A stretch of DNA of 64,000 nucleotides from Oegoconia quadripuncta (taxonomy: Eukaryota; Arthropoda; Insecta; Lepidoptera; Autostichidae): contig OX438745.1 of assembly GCA_949316235.1 (NCBI GenBank), forward strand, positions 2,919,001-2,983,000, given 5' to 3'. Shown in pieces: positions 34,571 through 46,409 of this stretch. Each line of letters begins with the position of its first letter. Within the stretch, counting starts at the first letter, position 1. A program made the translations under genes and the position numbers. The notes beneath the pieces were generated by a model that did no database searches, had not been told where the DNA came from, and saw nothing but the letters and a program-made list of their open reading frames with translations.

Positions 34571-34845
34571 CTTTGATTTTACTTAAAGGTTTTTATATTA
34601 CAAACAGGTTTTTAAATTTCATTATTAATTGTGTGTTTGTATGTATACCTCTTCATGCCTAAACGGCTGGACAGCTTTGGTTGAAATTTAGTTGGTAGAC
34701 AGATTAGGACCTAGGTATTTCAAAAGAAATTTAAATTTATCCCATCGCCACTGGACGGCTTAAGCCCTCTTAATTAAGTAAATTATGACAATTAAAATTA
34801 TTTATACCCTATTTATACGCTTACGTATTGTTTTATAGAAACTTT

Positions 34846-35149
34846 AACCGCCTCCGTGGCTCAATGTGAACAACATTGGGTATACGATTCGGAGGTCGCG
34901 GGTTCGATCCCCAACGGGGTACATGTTTAAGTACTCGGTTTGGTAGGCGGTAGGGCATTGTAAATGTCCGCCTAGCTAGCTAACTACATCTTATCTAAAT
35001 CTGCCGCCAAGCAGCAATGTTAATTGCATGGTTGTGTTCCAGTTGTCAGAGATAAGATAGCCAGTCCCCCAAATGTGTTGGGGTTTCCGGGTTCACTTAA
35101 CATCAGGTGTGATTGAGGTTAAGTACCAACCCGTTGTGCATAAAAAAAA
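34846..35149 (+). mobile_element. SINE, family A, near full length
   Basis: Head aaccgcctccgtggctcaat, B-box gggttcgatcccc, tail gttgtgcataaaaaaaa. A short deletion near 35090 removes part of the body. Confidence 0.85.
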
Positions 35150-36029
35150 CATTGATTACACAAACCTATTTATTACCCACAACCTCCGTCACTACATTTT
35201 TTCCGTTCAAAGTTATCTCAAGATATACCTACCAAATTTGATGTAAATCGGTTCAGCAATTTAACCATGACAACAAAGCAAACAGTTAAACTCACATGTT
35301 AATGAAGATTAGAACTTACATATTACCCTCATTTATAATAAAACATGAGCATGTCAACTCTTGCGCACAACGCAATACGAATATGTAAGTATAGGTACCT
35401 ACACACCTGCATACCGTCTGTATCGCAGTTGTTCCGTGACATATCAATTGACTTGAATATTATTTTATATAACGAGTGTAGCTGTCACAGGACATAAAAG
35501 ACGTACTCTCGATATTTCATGTCAATTATTGATATAACGAAATAAATTGGTCAATTAAAGTATAGTCTATTTAATAATAGATCGCATTTGACATTTCATC
35601 AATATTCAACAACATAACCTTGTAACGGCGGGCTTTCGGTTATCTACACTATGGATATTCTAGTAAAACACACCAGGAGGCGCTAGGAATTAGGAATATA
35701 CCATGCTCTTTTTTTGTATAATATAATTTATAATCTTGTTACAAGTACTTTTAGTAAACTGTGTATATAGTAGGCAATTTAGGCATAGAGTTTTTTTTTC
35801 TTCTCTCTCTCTCCTTTTTATTTGTTTTTTATGGAAAAGACTTTTGTTTTGTTTTCGTAGTTTCGTTGGTTTTGGTTTTGCGAGTTCCAGATTTTGTATT
35901 ATTTAGTAAACACGCAATTTTTGTGGTGTAATTTCTAAAATCTTAAAATTACTATTTTTTTTTATAGAAGGTTTTTTTTTATAAAATTGTTTTCTAGCAA
36001 TTCTGTTGCTTGCTTTAATAAATAATAAT

Positions 36030-36298
36030 TAATATATAAATAAATAAATATCTTTGCACATACACCCAGCGCCATCTAGTTCCACACTAGGCTTGTCTTA
36101 TAGATACACTAATTGATAAGCTACACAAATACATTTTTTTGTAATTAAGTAAATACATACATATATAAATGAAAAACATTCATAACTCGGGAACAGAATG
36201 TCTGCATTCATCATACAAACTATGCCCCTAGCGGGATTCAACCCGCGACCTTTTGGTATAGCAGCAGAGTTTCTAACCACTACACCAAACAGATCGCA
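36030..36298 (-). mobile_element. SINE, family B, near full length
   Basis: Reverse copy: tail taaataaatatctttgcaca, body gaacagaatgtctgcattca, head gcgggattcaacccgcgacc and ccactacaccaaacag. Confidence 0.78.
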
Positions 36299-36299
36299 A

Positions 36300-37974
36300 C
36301 ATATAGACTTTTATTACGGCTTTAGGTATAGTATAGGTATTTGGTTATAAAATATATAGTTTTAAATAATATTATTTTAAATTAACATTATGCTTGGGTA
36401 GATATCAGTATTTTGTCACTCTGTGGAAACACGTCGTCGATTTGTTTATTTAAGAAAAACAAAATTACCTGAATTTTTATGGAAACAATCGATAGGGTCA
36501 ATATAATGAGAATCCACTCTTAACCATTACTGTCTGTCCTGTGCCACACGTTTTTAAAATTAAATTTAATGTACCTACTCGTATCCTTTTCTAATTAATG
36601 TGTTTCATTCAGAGATTATGCTCAAAGGAGATTAATCATTTTTTTTTAAGTATTTAATGACACACACCAAACAGCACAAATATTACAATTCACAATATTG
36701 CAATTCATAACAGGTTGTAATAATATCAGGTCTGATATGTGCCAATAATAGGCGTGAACAACACTCAAGACACACAGCACTAAACATAATTATGTTATTA
36801 CAAAGTTAACAATTACAAAACAGTTAATTAAATAGAAAACAATAGGTACAACAATCTATCAATGTTACTCTCGATTGTTAGTCATGATTGTCATTTTTGT
36901 ACATGTTCTGCAAAAACCTTTAATGACGTCATTTTGCACAAAAATTAGTGACAAGCCTAAAATGTCATGTCTCGCTTTTGATGTGCTCGTAATTAGAAAA
37001 GTTTACAAAGTTGATTTATGTATTATCTACCATGGCAAGTCGGAGTTCATTGCTGGTTACGTGTAAACATATTACATTGGTTACTACCAAGTTACTTGTT
37101 ACTACAAGTCGCCAAATATTCTCAGTAATGTATTTCGAAATATTACAATTGTCACCTTTGTGAAAGTGACAATTGTACTGGTACATCATTATAATAAACA
37201 GGCAGCTTCCAAACTTAAACATGTTCTTACAACAAATAAATAGTTCTAAGCAGTATTGTTTATTAATATTATGGCGGTGCATTAATGTAATGTCAAATTT
37301 AGCAATTTTTAATTTTAAGAAACTATGAATTTATTATCTATTAATTTATTCTACGAATAATAGTTTTAGGTAAATTGTACATTTTCGGAATACACAAATG
37401 AACCTTACGAAACCAAACACCCAAACGTCAAACGCCCGGCATATCCTTGCAGCGGTGTCTACTATTAAAATTAAATTAAACAGAGATTACCTCTAAACGC
37501 GCGCTGCCACAAGTAATCTATCAACCACTTACAATCTACTCGGCCAAGATATATGAAGTAATGAAAGACCACAAATTACATGGTGTTTCTGCTTTACAAA
37601 TTGTTGGTTGGAGTTGAGAAGTGACGTTTATGGAGTATAGGAGCAATACAAAATGTACAGGCTTTACTGGAGTCCCTACAGGGCACTAAATTGCGGAGTG
37701 TTAGACCAAAGTATGACAGAAAGGTCATATTTTTCTTGAATTCAGTAATTTACAGATTGTTTCATAACCTTATTTTTGAAATAAACTTAAAGCTGTGTCA
37801 CAATCACAGTCTTGCAATAAACTATTATAAGTCTGTTGTTTCAGTACTGATATGTCACCTAAAGAATTTGGAAACGTTGCATTTTTACACATTACATAAA
37901 ATAGCACATATTATCGTTACTAAGTTACTTTTAATGTTTGTACCCCAAATGTTAGTTGTTACCTGTGGTTGTAA
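36300..37974. other. AT-rich stretch with no recognised feature
   Basis: No coding motif or listed repeat family seen. A short palindrome (acaattgtcac ... gtgacaattgt) lies near 37147-37178. Open frames here are short and overlap on both strands. Confidence 0.4.
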
Positions 37975-37980
37975 GAATCA

Positions 37981-38366
37981 ACCAGAAGTAATAGTATTTC
38001 TGACGTAGTTTGTTCTACTAGTATAGACCGCGGCAGACATTGCTTAACTTCGCTAATCGAAAAGGAATAATGATATGTTATTAGTACTTCCATGCGATAT
38101 AGGTACATTTTTGTAAAGGCGATATCATAACATTGTTTTTTGTTATTCACAACTGTTTAGCACTTGCCCTCAATCTCAATCTAAATCACCCGTGATGTTA
38201 AGTGAATATGAGGCCGAAGATGGAGGCGTAGTGACCCAGAACCCCAATCTTATTTGGTGGACTGGCTATCTTATCTCTGACAACCGGAACACAACAATGC
38301 TATTAACATCGCTGTTTGGCGGCAGATTTAGATAAGATGGTGGTAGCTAGCCAGGTGGGCATTTAA
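37981..38366. repeat. Left arm of a large inverted duplication
   Basis: Reverse complement of about 38946-39312, roughly 90% identical by eye. From the outside in it holds a 5S rRNA-like segment (37990-38055, minus), about 90 bp of sequence not seen elsewhere in the window, and the tail and body of a family-A SINE. Confidence 0.82.
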
Positions 38367-38477
38367 TATGCCCTACCACCAACCAAACTGAGTACTAAAT
38401 ATGTACCCCGCTGGGTATCGAACCCGCGACCTCCGAAATGTAAACCCAATGTTGTTTACATTGAGCCACGGAGGCGG
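38153..38477 (-). mobile_element. SINE, family A, full length, in the left arm
   Basis: Reverse copy ending gagccacggaggcggc. It carries a private duplication (ctcaatctcaatctaaatca) in the tail that is also present in the right-arm copy. Confidence 0.82.
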
Positions 38478-38945
38478 CACTCTTACCTACGCTTCCGTAC
38501 CATTGAAACATTATAATTTAAATATTACTATTTTGCGCCTTTATACCTAGCTAGGTATTGTATATGCATTCTGTTGTTATCTTTATTCTGTTTATGTTAT
38601 GCAATAAAATGTACACAAACTTTTACTGCTATTTACCAATTAATTAAGTTCATAAAAAGTGAATACGCTGTCATGATGCCGCTCAAACCAAATCACTAAA
38701 TAAAGTATTTATTTATATTTCCATAGTAACATTTCTCTTGTTTGCTTTCCTACCGCTCGCTGCGGCAGGTGTTGCCAATTTAATGGGATTTTCCAATTAA
38801 TTATGGGGCGGTTTGAAAGTCATGAGAGGCAAACCATTCAGTACCCAATAGGTGGTGTTATCATTTAGAGCTATATAGCGTAACAAGAAATCCACTTAAT
38901 TTTCCATTTTATTTTGTATATATATTTTTAAAAAATTGTACATTT

Positions 38946-39312
38946 TATATGGCTAGGTACCACCATCTTATCTAAATCTGCCACCAAACAACAATGTTAA
39001 GAGCATTGTTGTCTTCCGGTTGTCAGAGATAAGATAGCCAGTCCACCAAATAAGATTGGGGTTCTGGGTCACTACGCTTCCATCTTCGGCCTCATATTCA
39101 CTTAACATCAGGTATGATTTAGATTGAGATTGAGGGCAAGTGCTAAACAGTTGTGAATAACAAAAAACAATGTTATGATATCGCCTTTACAAAAATGTAC
39201 CTATATCGCATGGAAGTACTAATAACATATCATTATTCCTTTTCGATTAGTGAATCTGGCGCGGTCTTCTAGTAGAGCAAACGACGTCAGAATTACTATT
39301 ACTTTCAGTTAT
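38946..39312. repeat. Right arm of a large inverted duplication
   Basis: Plus-strand SINE body and tail (38946-39156), then aacaatgttatgatatcgcc, catggaagtactaataacat and a shortened 5S-like piece (tctggcgcggtc). It mirrors 37981-38366. Confidence 0.82.
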
Positions 39313-40203
39313 ACGTTCAAAATTTTCTACATTAGTTTAGTCTAAACTTGGATAAGAACCAAATCTAGTACCAAAACATTCACAACAACGACAATCGATA
39401 TCGCCTTGCAATAGTACACTGAAAACGGATTATAATTTTAAAAATAAAATTACTGTTTTTAGACGACTGGAACCATTTCCAAAAAATTACAGGTAATATA
39501 GAATTCCCATTTTATTTGCCCCCTGTTCAGAGCTTCACTCTGTATAAAAAGTCTAGTGAATGACATAAGGCTGCATAGGGTACACGTCGCCTTTTGCATA
39601 AGCGTACTTGTCTTATAATTAGTCTGTGGTTTTTGGGGGTTGTAAAAAATTTGTTAGCAACACTGACAGTGGCCTTGCCGCGGCGTCCTGCCATTTCGCT
39701 AATGACATTATAATCACCAACGCCACCGCTATAAGCAGACCCCCTCATACGTAACACACACATTTTATAACAGCTCAACCAGCAATTGTTCCTTTCGTAA
39801 TATTTTAAATGATATCAATTACTTCCAATGTACGTCGGGGCATTAATATTGAGATATTATCTTGTATTTAACATAAAAGTACAGAGGCTTAATGAGGAGT
39901 TCGTTTTAAAACACGCCATAACTGTCATAACCCTGGCATTTCGCGATCACTTTGTCATGTCAATGTGGAATTGCAGATAAAAATAGGTCATATTAATTAG
40001 CTGTTGTTTTTTCTACCAGTAATTACAGGGTGGTCAAAAAATATGTTGGCAAATTAATCCATGTAGGTATAATTGTTATTAAATAATTTTAATTATGTAT
40101 TTTAGTGTGTACTCTTGGATAAGGTGCAATTAAAAATAAAACTTTAAAACAAAGAGACGCCGTCAGTCAGCGCCATCTATCGAGCCACTCTAAACTATTT
40201 TAA

Positions 40204-40440
40204 ACCGCCGACGAAAAATGACGGGTGTTATGTGTTTGACAGCGTTGTGGATGTTTGCGTATATGCAATTTACCATAAAGGCTGTTAAAAGCTTAATATC
40301 ATCGATACGGCTTAACCGATTTTTAAACCAGTCCCTTTATTTAGTCTTTAATGTAAAAAAAATCCGGTCAAATCGGACTACGCATAGCTGAGATGTCCGG
40401 ATAAAGACTCCCGACTAAAAATAATAATACTATACTACAA
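40204..40440 (+). repeat. Dispersed repeat family F
   Basis: gacgaaaaatgacgggtgtt then tatgtgtttgaca; later gtccggataaagactc. Shared with 6475, 8070, 26520-26640 and 55630. Confidence 0.5.
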
Positions 40441-40616
40441 TTAGCCCTTGCGACAAAGATATCCATCTTGGATTCAGGGGACTAACTTGTCAGGTTAGCG
40501 ATCTACTAACTCTCGTGTGAGAGTGCGTACTGTTACGTGTGTGTGTGGGGTGGGGGGATATGTGTGTGTAAAAGGGGTGTATGTGTGTGTTTGGGGGTTT
40601 TTTTATTTTATTTTTA

Positions 40617-40880
40617 TGATTGGCTGGATTCGCATTTAACCACAATCTCACCTGATGGAAAGTGTATGTGGTCGAAGATAAAACACGCGATCCCAGTAAA
40701 CGCCTATTCACTCTGCTCTTGAAGATCCCAAGGTTGTAGGATTCAGGAAAGACTTACGCCGGAAGGGAGTTCCATGCTTTGGCTGTTCCATGTCTTAGTG
40801 CGAATGTTCGGTATATTAACTATATACGGGTGGAATCCCTCCCCACGCCTAGTCGTCCGAAGATGGAAGGGCGACGGTGG
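40617..40880 (-). mobile_element. LINE 3'-end fragment (family g)
   Basis: Same block as 7050-7215 but longer (gattggctggattcgcattt to cgtccgaagatggaagggcg). The minus strand looks like the tail of a Jockey-type ORF with stops. Preceded by a (tg)n-rich stretch at 40535-40600. Confidence 0.5.
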
Positions 40881-42635
40881 AAAAAGGTGTGTGTGTGCTT
40901 GTTTGGGAGAGAGATATTTAATACTTGGATGAACTTTCAAAGCCACACACTACAGCCAAACATTGGCATTTGTAATAATAAATGAAAAGTGATTTATAAG
41001 GTTTATTATGATATAAATTGATGAACTTAATAAAAATATTAAAATAGTAAATACTTTTTTAATTCTCACTCATTGGCCTCTTGTAAAAAATGATGTGTCA
41101 ATCTGTTTACTATATTGTCATATGTCTGTGTGTATAACCGGCCAATAATCTTGAGAGGGTTTGATACTATCAATATCTAAAGAGGTTCTGATATCATTTT
41201 GAAAATCTATTTTAGTTGCGTACTAAGAATGTAAAGTTCGCTTTCGTAATTCATTATTTCAATAGAAATTCCTACGTCGAAACCAATAACGTGTAAGGAA
41301 AAAATCTATTGCTTGGAAACTAGTTTCGTAGAAAGTAGATTATTTCTTCTACCGCAATTGGTTGCGAACCTCCGGTTTCGTACGCGGCCGAAGGGTCATC
41401 GCCGGTATGATAGAACAACTCTGCAACGTTCTGAACAATACATACGCACACACAATTTGATTATAGTTATTTTCTGATCGTGATATACAATGCATATCTG
41501 CCAAAGCCTCGTGTATTCATTTCCACATTTCCGTGGCCCCCGACCGGGCTGCATATCATTTATCTGGCACGATAAACGTCGATGACATTTCGAGTGACCT
41601 TTTGCGCTTCAAGATTTGAAACTTACAAAAATGTCAGTTCACATATCGACCCTCGATAAATCATGCCATGGATAATTATACTGAACCCCTTAGGTTCTGG
41701 GGAGTTATAATAAGTCGAAGGTAAGGTAAGATGAGTAAATCGTTTATTTACGAGAATACAGTAGTAGGTACCATAGATCTTATTTCTTATAAATCTCATT
41801 GTATTCAGCCCGCAAACAGACATGCAAATATTAATCAGCGACTCCACATTAATAAAACAAAACAAAAAAAAACACGCAAAACACTAACAATTCATTCATA
41901 AAACTATACCTAATTAGGTATAGGTGAACGTACACACTACAATCCACACTGGACAAATTGTTCAATGGAGTAAAAGCATTTTTCCAAAAGAAGTAGGTAT
42001 AACCTAAGTTTTATTTTGTAGATATTAAACCTTACGTTAACTGTAAATTCGAGCGGAAGTTTATTAAATAGCATCACGGCTTGATACCGTGCAGAATGCT
42101 TCACAATATTACACTTAGGGAATACATCACCCTTTAGGTCCTTGCGTCTTGTAGTTAACCTAATTTAGATAGATAGATAAAAACATTTATTCACGGCACA
42201 GTACATACAACCAAAATAGAAGAACAACAACAATAAACAAATGTAATGTAATGTATAACAACAAATATAATAAATAAATAAATAAATGAAAGGTTAATAT
42301 ACTGACGCACACCATTCAATATTTTCCCAGCGATGGGCTGTACCCACTGTACACTGAAAGGGCTCTGACTCAGCATATGCTGCAGCACAGATAGTGGTCC
42401 ATGCCACAGCGCTGGTTATTCTTATTTCTATTCTATTCTATTAATTTCTCTCTCTGGAGTCGTTTCAAACTTGTGTAATTTCTTTTTCAGAAGAAAAATA
42501 CAGACAGAAGGAACTGTCAGCTCAGCTCAATTTTATAAAATGTTCTTTGCATGATTACCACTGTGGTATCCGCACTATGGTTCTAATAGCTCTGTTTTGT
42601 GAATCATTTGGTATATACACCTGGACAATTGGATT

Positions 42636-42910
42636 GGACGACCTGTTTCGTGTAGTAGTTAGCAACTCTGACCACTATACCAGAAGGTTGCTGGTTCGAA
42701 TTCCGCTAGGGACATATGTTTGTGTAATGAATACGGACATGTGTACCCGAGTTATGAATGTTTTCATTTTAAATAAGTATTTATTGACAAAAAAAAATGT
42801 ATTTATGTAGTATATCAACCATCTGGTATCCACAACACAAGCCTATAGTTGCTTACTGTGGAACTAGATGGCGCTGTGTGTATGTCTAAGGCTATTTATT
42901 TATTTTTTTA
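42636..42910 (+). mobile_element. SINE, family B, full length
   Basis: Head cctgtttcgtgtagtagtta and gctggttcgaattccgctag, body catctggtatccacaacaca, tail (ttta)n. Confidence 0.8.
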
Positions 42911-43035
42911 TACAAATATCGGGTGACCAGAGAGCTGGCAGCTACCTGGATCAGAGCATAAGTCTGGCCATACAACGTGGCAACACCGGCCACTAGCTGT
43001 CTGGGCACCCAGCCCCAAAGCAGTGACCATTGATT
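42911..43035 (+). pseudogene. Family e reverse-transcriptase tail fragment
   Basis: Plus strand reads YLDQSISLAIQRGNTGH, corresponding to the AIQRGNAAS block at 25725-26145. Confidence 0.6.
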
Positions 43036-43169
43036 GCTCTAACAATAAAATATGTTCCAGGGCCTTTTTATAGTATGTTTTATGTTTATTTACATATTTA
43101 TTAATTGTTATTTATTTATGTTAAAATCTTCTTTTAGATATATTTAACTTCTACTATAAAATAATCTTA

Positions 43170-43380
43170 ACTAATATTATAAATGCGAAAGGAAGTTTGT
43201 TTATTTATTTATTTATTTGTTTGTTGTTCAACTACGGCGAAACGGATGAACGGAATAGGTAGAACATGCCCTGGATTAAGACAGGATATTTTTTAACCCG
43301 ATAAAGTAGTTCCTGCGGGATAAACAAATTTCCGCGATAAAGTTATTTCACACAGGCGAAGCGGCCAGCGGAAAGCTAGT
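43170..43380 (+). repeat. Dispersed repeat family G
   Basis: aatattataaatgcgaaagg, gcgaaacggatgaacggaat and gcggaaagctagtaat. Same family as 48700-48915. Confidence 0.55.
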
Positions 43381-43529
43381 AATACTAATGTTCTAGTGAA
43401 GGGATAAATCCGAAAATCGTTAATTTCCAACTCTCCAGTCGCATTCCTACAAGTATGTGGTGTACCAATACAGGGTGTCAAGCTTAACTTGATCTCCTTC
43501 ACCATAGGTTAGGCTTGCTGATTTTCATT

Positions 43530-43740
43530 AGACGACCGATTGGTGTAGTGGATAGTGACCCTGTCAGCGAAACCAACCGTTGCGGGTTTGAATCCCACGA
43601 CGGGTAAATGTTTGTGTGATGAATATGAACATTTATTCCTGAGGCATGGATGTTTATATAAATATTTATGTATGTTTATCCGTTATCTAGTATCCATAGT
43701 ACAAGTTTTACTTAGTTTGGGACTAGATGATATACCTATA
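43530..43740 (+). mobile_element. SINE, family C
   Basis: gacgaccgattggtgtagtg, gcgggtttgaatcccacgac; body as in the copy at 17141. Followed by (ta)n and a 17-base G run at 43771-43787. Confidence 0.75.
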
Positions 43741-44248
43741 TATATATATAGCTACACTCCCATTTGTCCGTGGGGGGGGGGGGGGGGACTTCTTTCCTAC
43801 TTCACACCTTTAACTCTTCTTTAATTACTCTGGGGCCCAACGTAGCAATAGAGACACGTAGGGCACTGTCTACCTACAGTAGGCGCCGTGCAAGTACCAC
43901 TGTTGATCCTGGCTTACAGGAGTTGCAGTGGGAGGAGTGTGGAGGCGGGTAAAGAAAAACTTATATTTGCAGTTCATTGCATACATCGTCTATATATAAC
44001 TAACCTATATAGATACATACCTAATTATTTAGATGAAAAAGTGGCATTTTACCTTTAGCAAATAGATTATTTGCAAACATTACCTATTTTTGTCCTGTCT
44101 CTCGAAACATGCGCGCTCATTAGCTCGCTAGCTTTCTACGCAATCCAACAGTGACAGCATTGGCAGCTGTCAGCCTTCATAAGGGTGCATTTACATTGCA
44201 AGCTGGGAACGTTACATTTTTACCTGACAGCCTCAAAAAAGATTATCA

Positions 44249-44402
44249 ATGGTGTCGATTCGAATGTACACCAACTAAACTAAACTAAAACCAGTTTTAA
44301 AGTAGTACTGTCTCTTTCTCCCTGGAACAGTACGATGCGACAGCACCACTCCAAAACTGGTTTTAATTTAGTTTAGTTGGTGTACATCCGAATCGACACC
44401 AA
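44249..44402. repeat. Small foldback (~154 bp)
   Basis: ~50-bp arms starting ggtgtcgattcgaatgtaca and ending tgtacatccgaatcgacacc, with ccaactaaactaaactaaaa inside. Confidence 0.7.
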
Positions 44403-44437
44403 TATATTTATATTTTGTAGTAGGTATAATAGCCTAT

Positions 44438-44610
44438 TATGTTATGGATGTTTTTCATTTATATATGTATTTATTTACAAAAAAAAATGTATTTGTGTAG
44501 TTTACCAACCATCTGGTATTTATAATACAAGTCTAGTTGTTTAGTGTGGAACTAGATGGCGCTGTGTGTATGTGCAAAGATATTTATTTATTTATTTATT
44601 TATATATAGG
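44438..44610 (+). mobile_element. SINE, family B, 5'-truncated
   Basis: ttatggatgtttttcattta through ggaactagatggcgctgtgt and a (ttta)n tail. Confidence 0.65.
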
Positions 44611-45327
44611 TATAATAGTATAATACCTATTACTTATATTTTATATAAGTAAATTTTTTGGTTATTCTTTATTTATTTATGATTCGTTGCAGTATTATGT
44701 TTTATCCGTTTATATAGTAAATTTACTCCGTTCGCTACTTCAATGCTCAGGTGGCATGGAATAGATCCCTTTTAAAAATAATTCACATTTGTATATGACC
44801 GATCGTTTATACTCTGTTATATGTGCAATTGTTTCTGTGTTTCAGCAGCAATAAAGATATAATAATTGACGAAGATATCACGTGATTATCATACAAAAAA
44901 AAACAGTCAGAACACATTGTTTGAAATCGTTTAAAAACGCTACGTTACCAGCTCGCGCTGTAAACGCACCCATAATTAATTCTATGACAAAGACGAATAC
45001 ATAACCATGAAAACGCCTCGCCAACGTAACATCTACACTTAAGCGTCATTTAGCCATCTATTAAACAATACACAATTAGTGCATTGATGCAAGTGGCTCT
45101 CGGTAATCGATGTTTAACGATAGTTTAATTATATGGGACGGTTGTCAACACAAATGCGGTTTTCGCGTGTTAAGACTTCGTGCAAAAAGCAAGTGTATTC
45201 TGCTTAGTACTACAGTTTTACACTTGGAGCTCATTAGAAGTTTTTAGTTCCATTTAATGTGCAAGGGCCATTAAAATGTCGCTTACATTTATTTATTGAA
45301 TTGTGAATTTAAATTCTTTTTTATTTA

Positions 45328-45512
45328 TCCAAACGGGTTAGCACTTGACCGCAATCACACCTGATGGTAAGTGAAGATGAGGCCGAAGGTGGTAGCGAAC
45401 TGACCCGGAAGCCCCATCTTATTTGGGGGACTGGCTATCTTATCTCTGACAACCGGAACACAACAATGCTATTAACATTGCTGTTTGGCGGCAGATATAG
45501 ATAAGATGGTAG
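45328..45512 (-). mobile_element. SINE, family A, 3' half
   Basis: aacgggttagcacttgacc through gcggcagatatagataagat. The head half is missing. Confidence 0.7.
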
Positions 45513-46130
45513 TAGTAGTAGACATTGTCAACATAGCTGAATTCCACTGTGTGAATTGCAGCATCACGTATGTGATTAATCCTTTGCTCTTAATCTGCAA
45601 TTTATATATCTATGAGCCTAAGATATATCAGTAGTTATGTCGAATTACGTAGTAGGTAAGGTTGACGTGCTTCAGACTTTCTGTTCTGACTTCTTGATCG
45701 TTAAAAGTATCGGCGTTCTTAATCGTAAAAATTTATCATAAGTCGTAAAACGGTGTTGTTGACACGTATTTATGGGTTATCATGTTCATGTGATGACATG
45801 TTGAAATCTTTGTTATTGTAATGATTATAGTAAGGAAGAAGCAGGGTTTTTCCAATATAATATTTCATCATTCACTTACCTACCTATATTTTTAGGTGAA
45901 AAAGGGCACTTTTATCAGACTGAAGAGAAGGTTATGTTTTTCGCACGTAGGTATATATGCATACATATCTATGTATGTATCTACATATACCTATTTTTAT
46001 TTAAGATTTTATTGCATATATAAGTATACAAATACAATACAATGCAATACAAATACTCTTTATTTCGCAAAATAATTTACAATAATTTTTGATGATAACA
46101 ATAGAACAAATATACATTGAACAAACATAG

Positions 46131-46205
46131 GACAGAAATTACAATACACAAAAGGCGAGCTTATCTCTGTAAGAGATTTCTTCCAGCAAACCCTCGGAAG
46201 GAAAA
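46131..46205. repeat. LINE-tail-like dispersed fragment
   Basis: aggacagaaattacaataca and gagcttatctctgtaagaga match 9303-9375. Confidence 0.45.
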
Positions 46206-46409
46206 CCAATTTAAAGTTTTTTTATTGCAGACAAAGAGCGATACTCAAAATATAGAACAGTACATTAACAAAACATCCTACATAATATGTGTGATATTTT
46301 ATTTTTTAATAGCACCCAAACGGCTCGATGGATTTTAACGATAGATTTGTCGTGACAGCAAAACTCTTACGACTACAGTAAACCACTGCGGCCGTAAGAG
46401 TTCAAGTTT

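Noticed and set aside
37147..37178. microRNA precursor (acaattgtcac / gtgacaattgt)
   Set aside because: The stem is only 11 bp, too short for a pre-miRNA.
43771..43787. 17-base G run as a regulatory G-quadruplex
   Set aside because: A homopolymer beside a (ta)n run at the end of a SINE is most simply replication slippage or a sequencing artefact.
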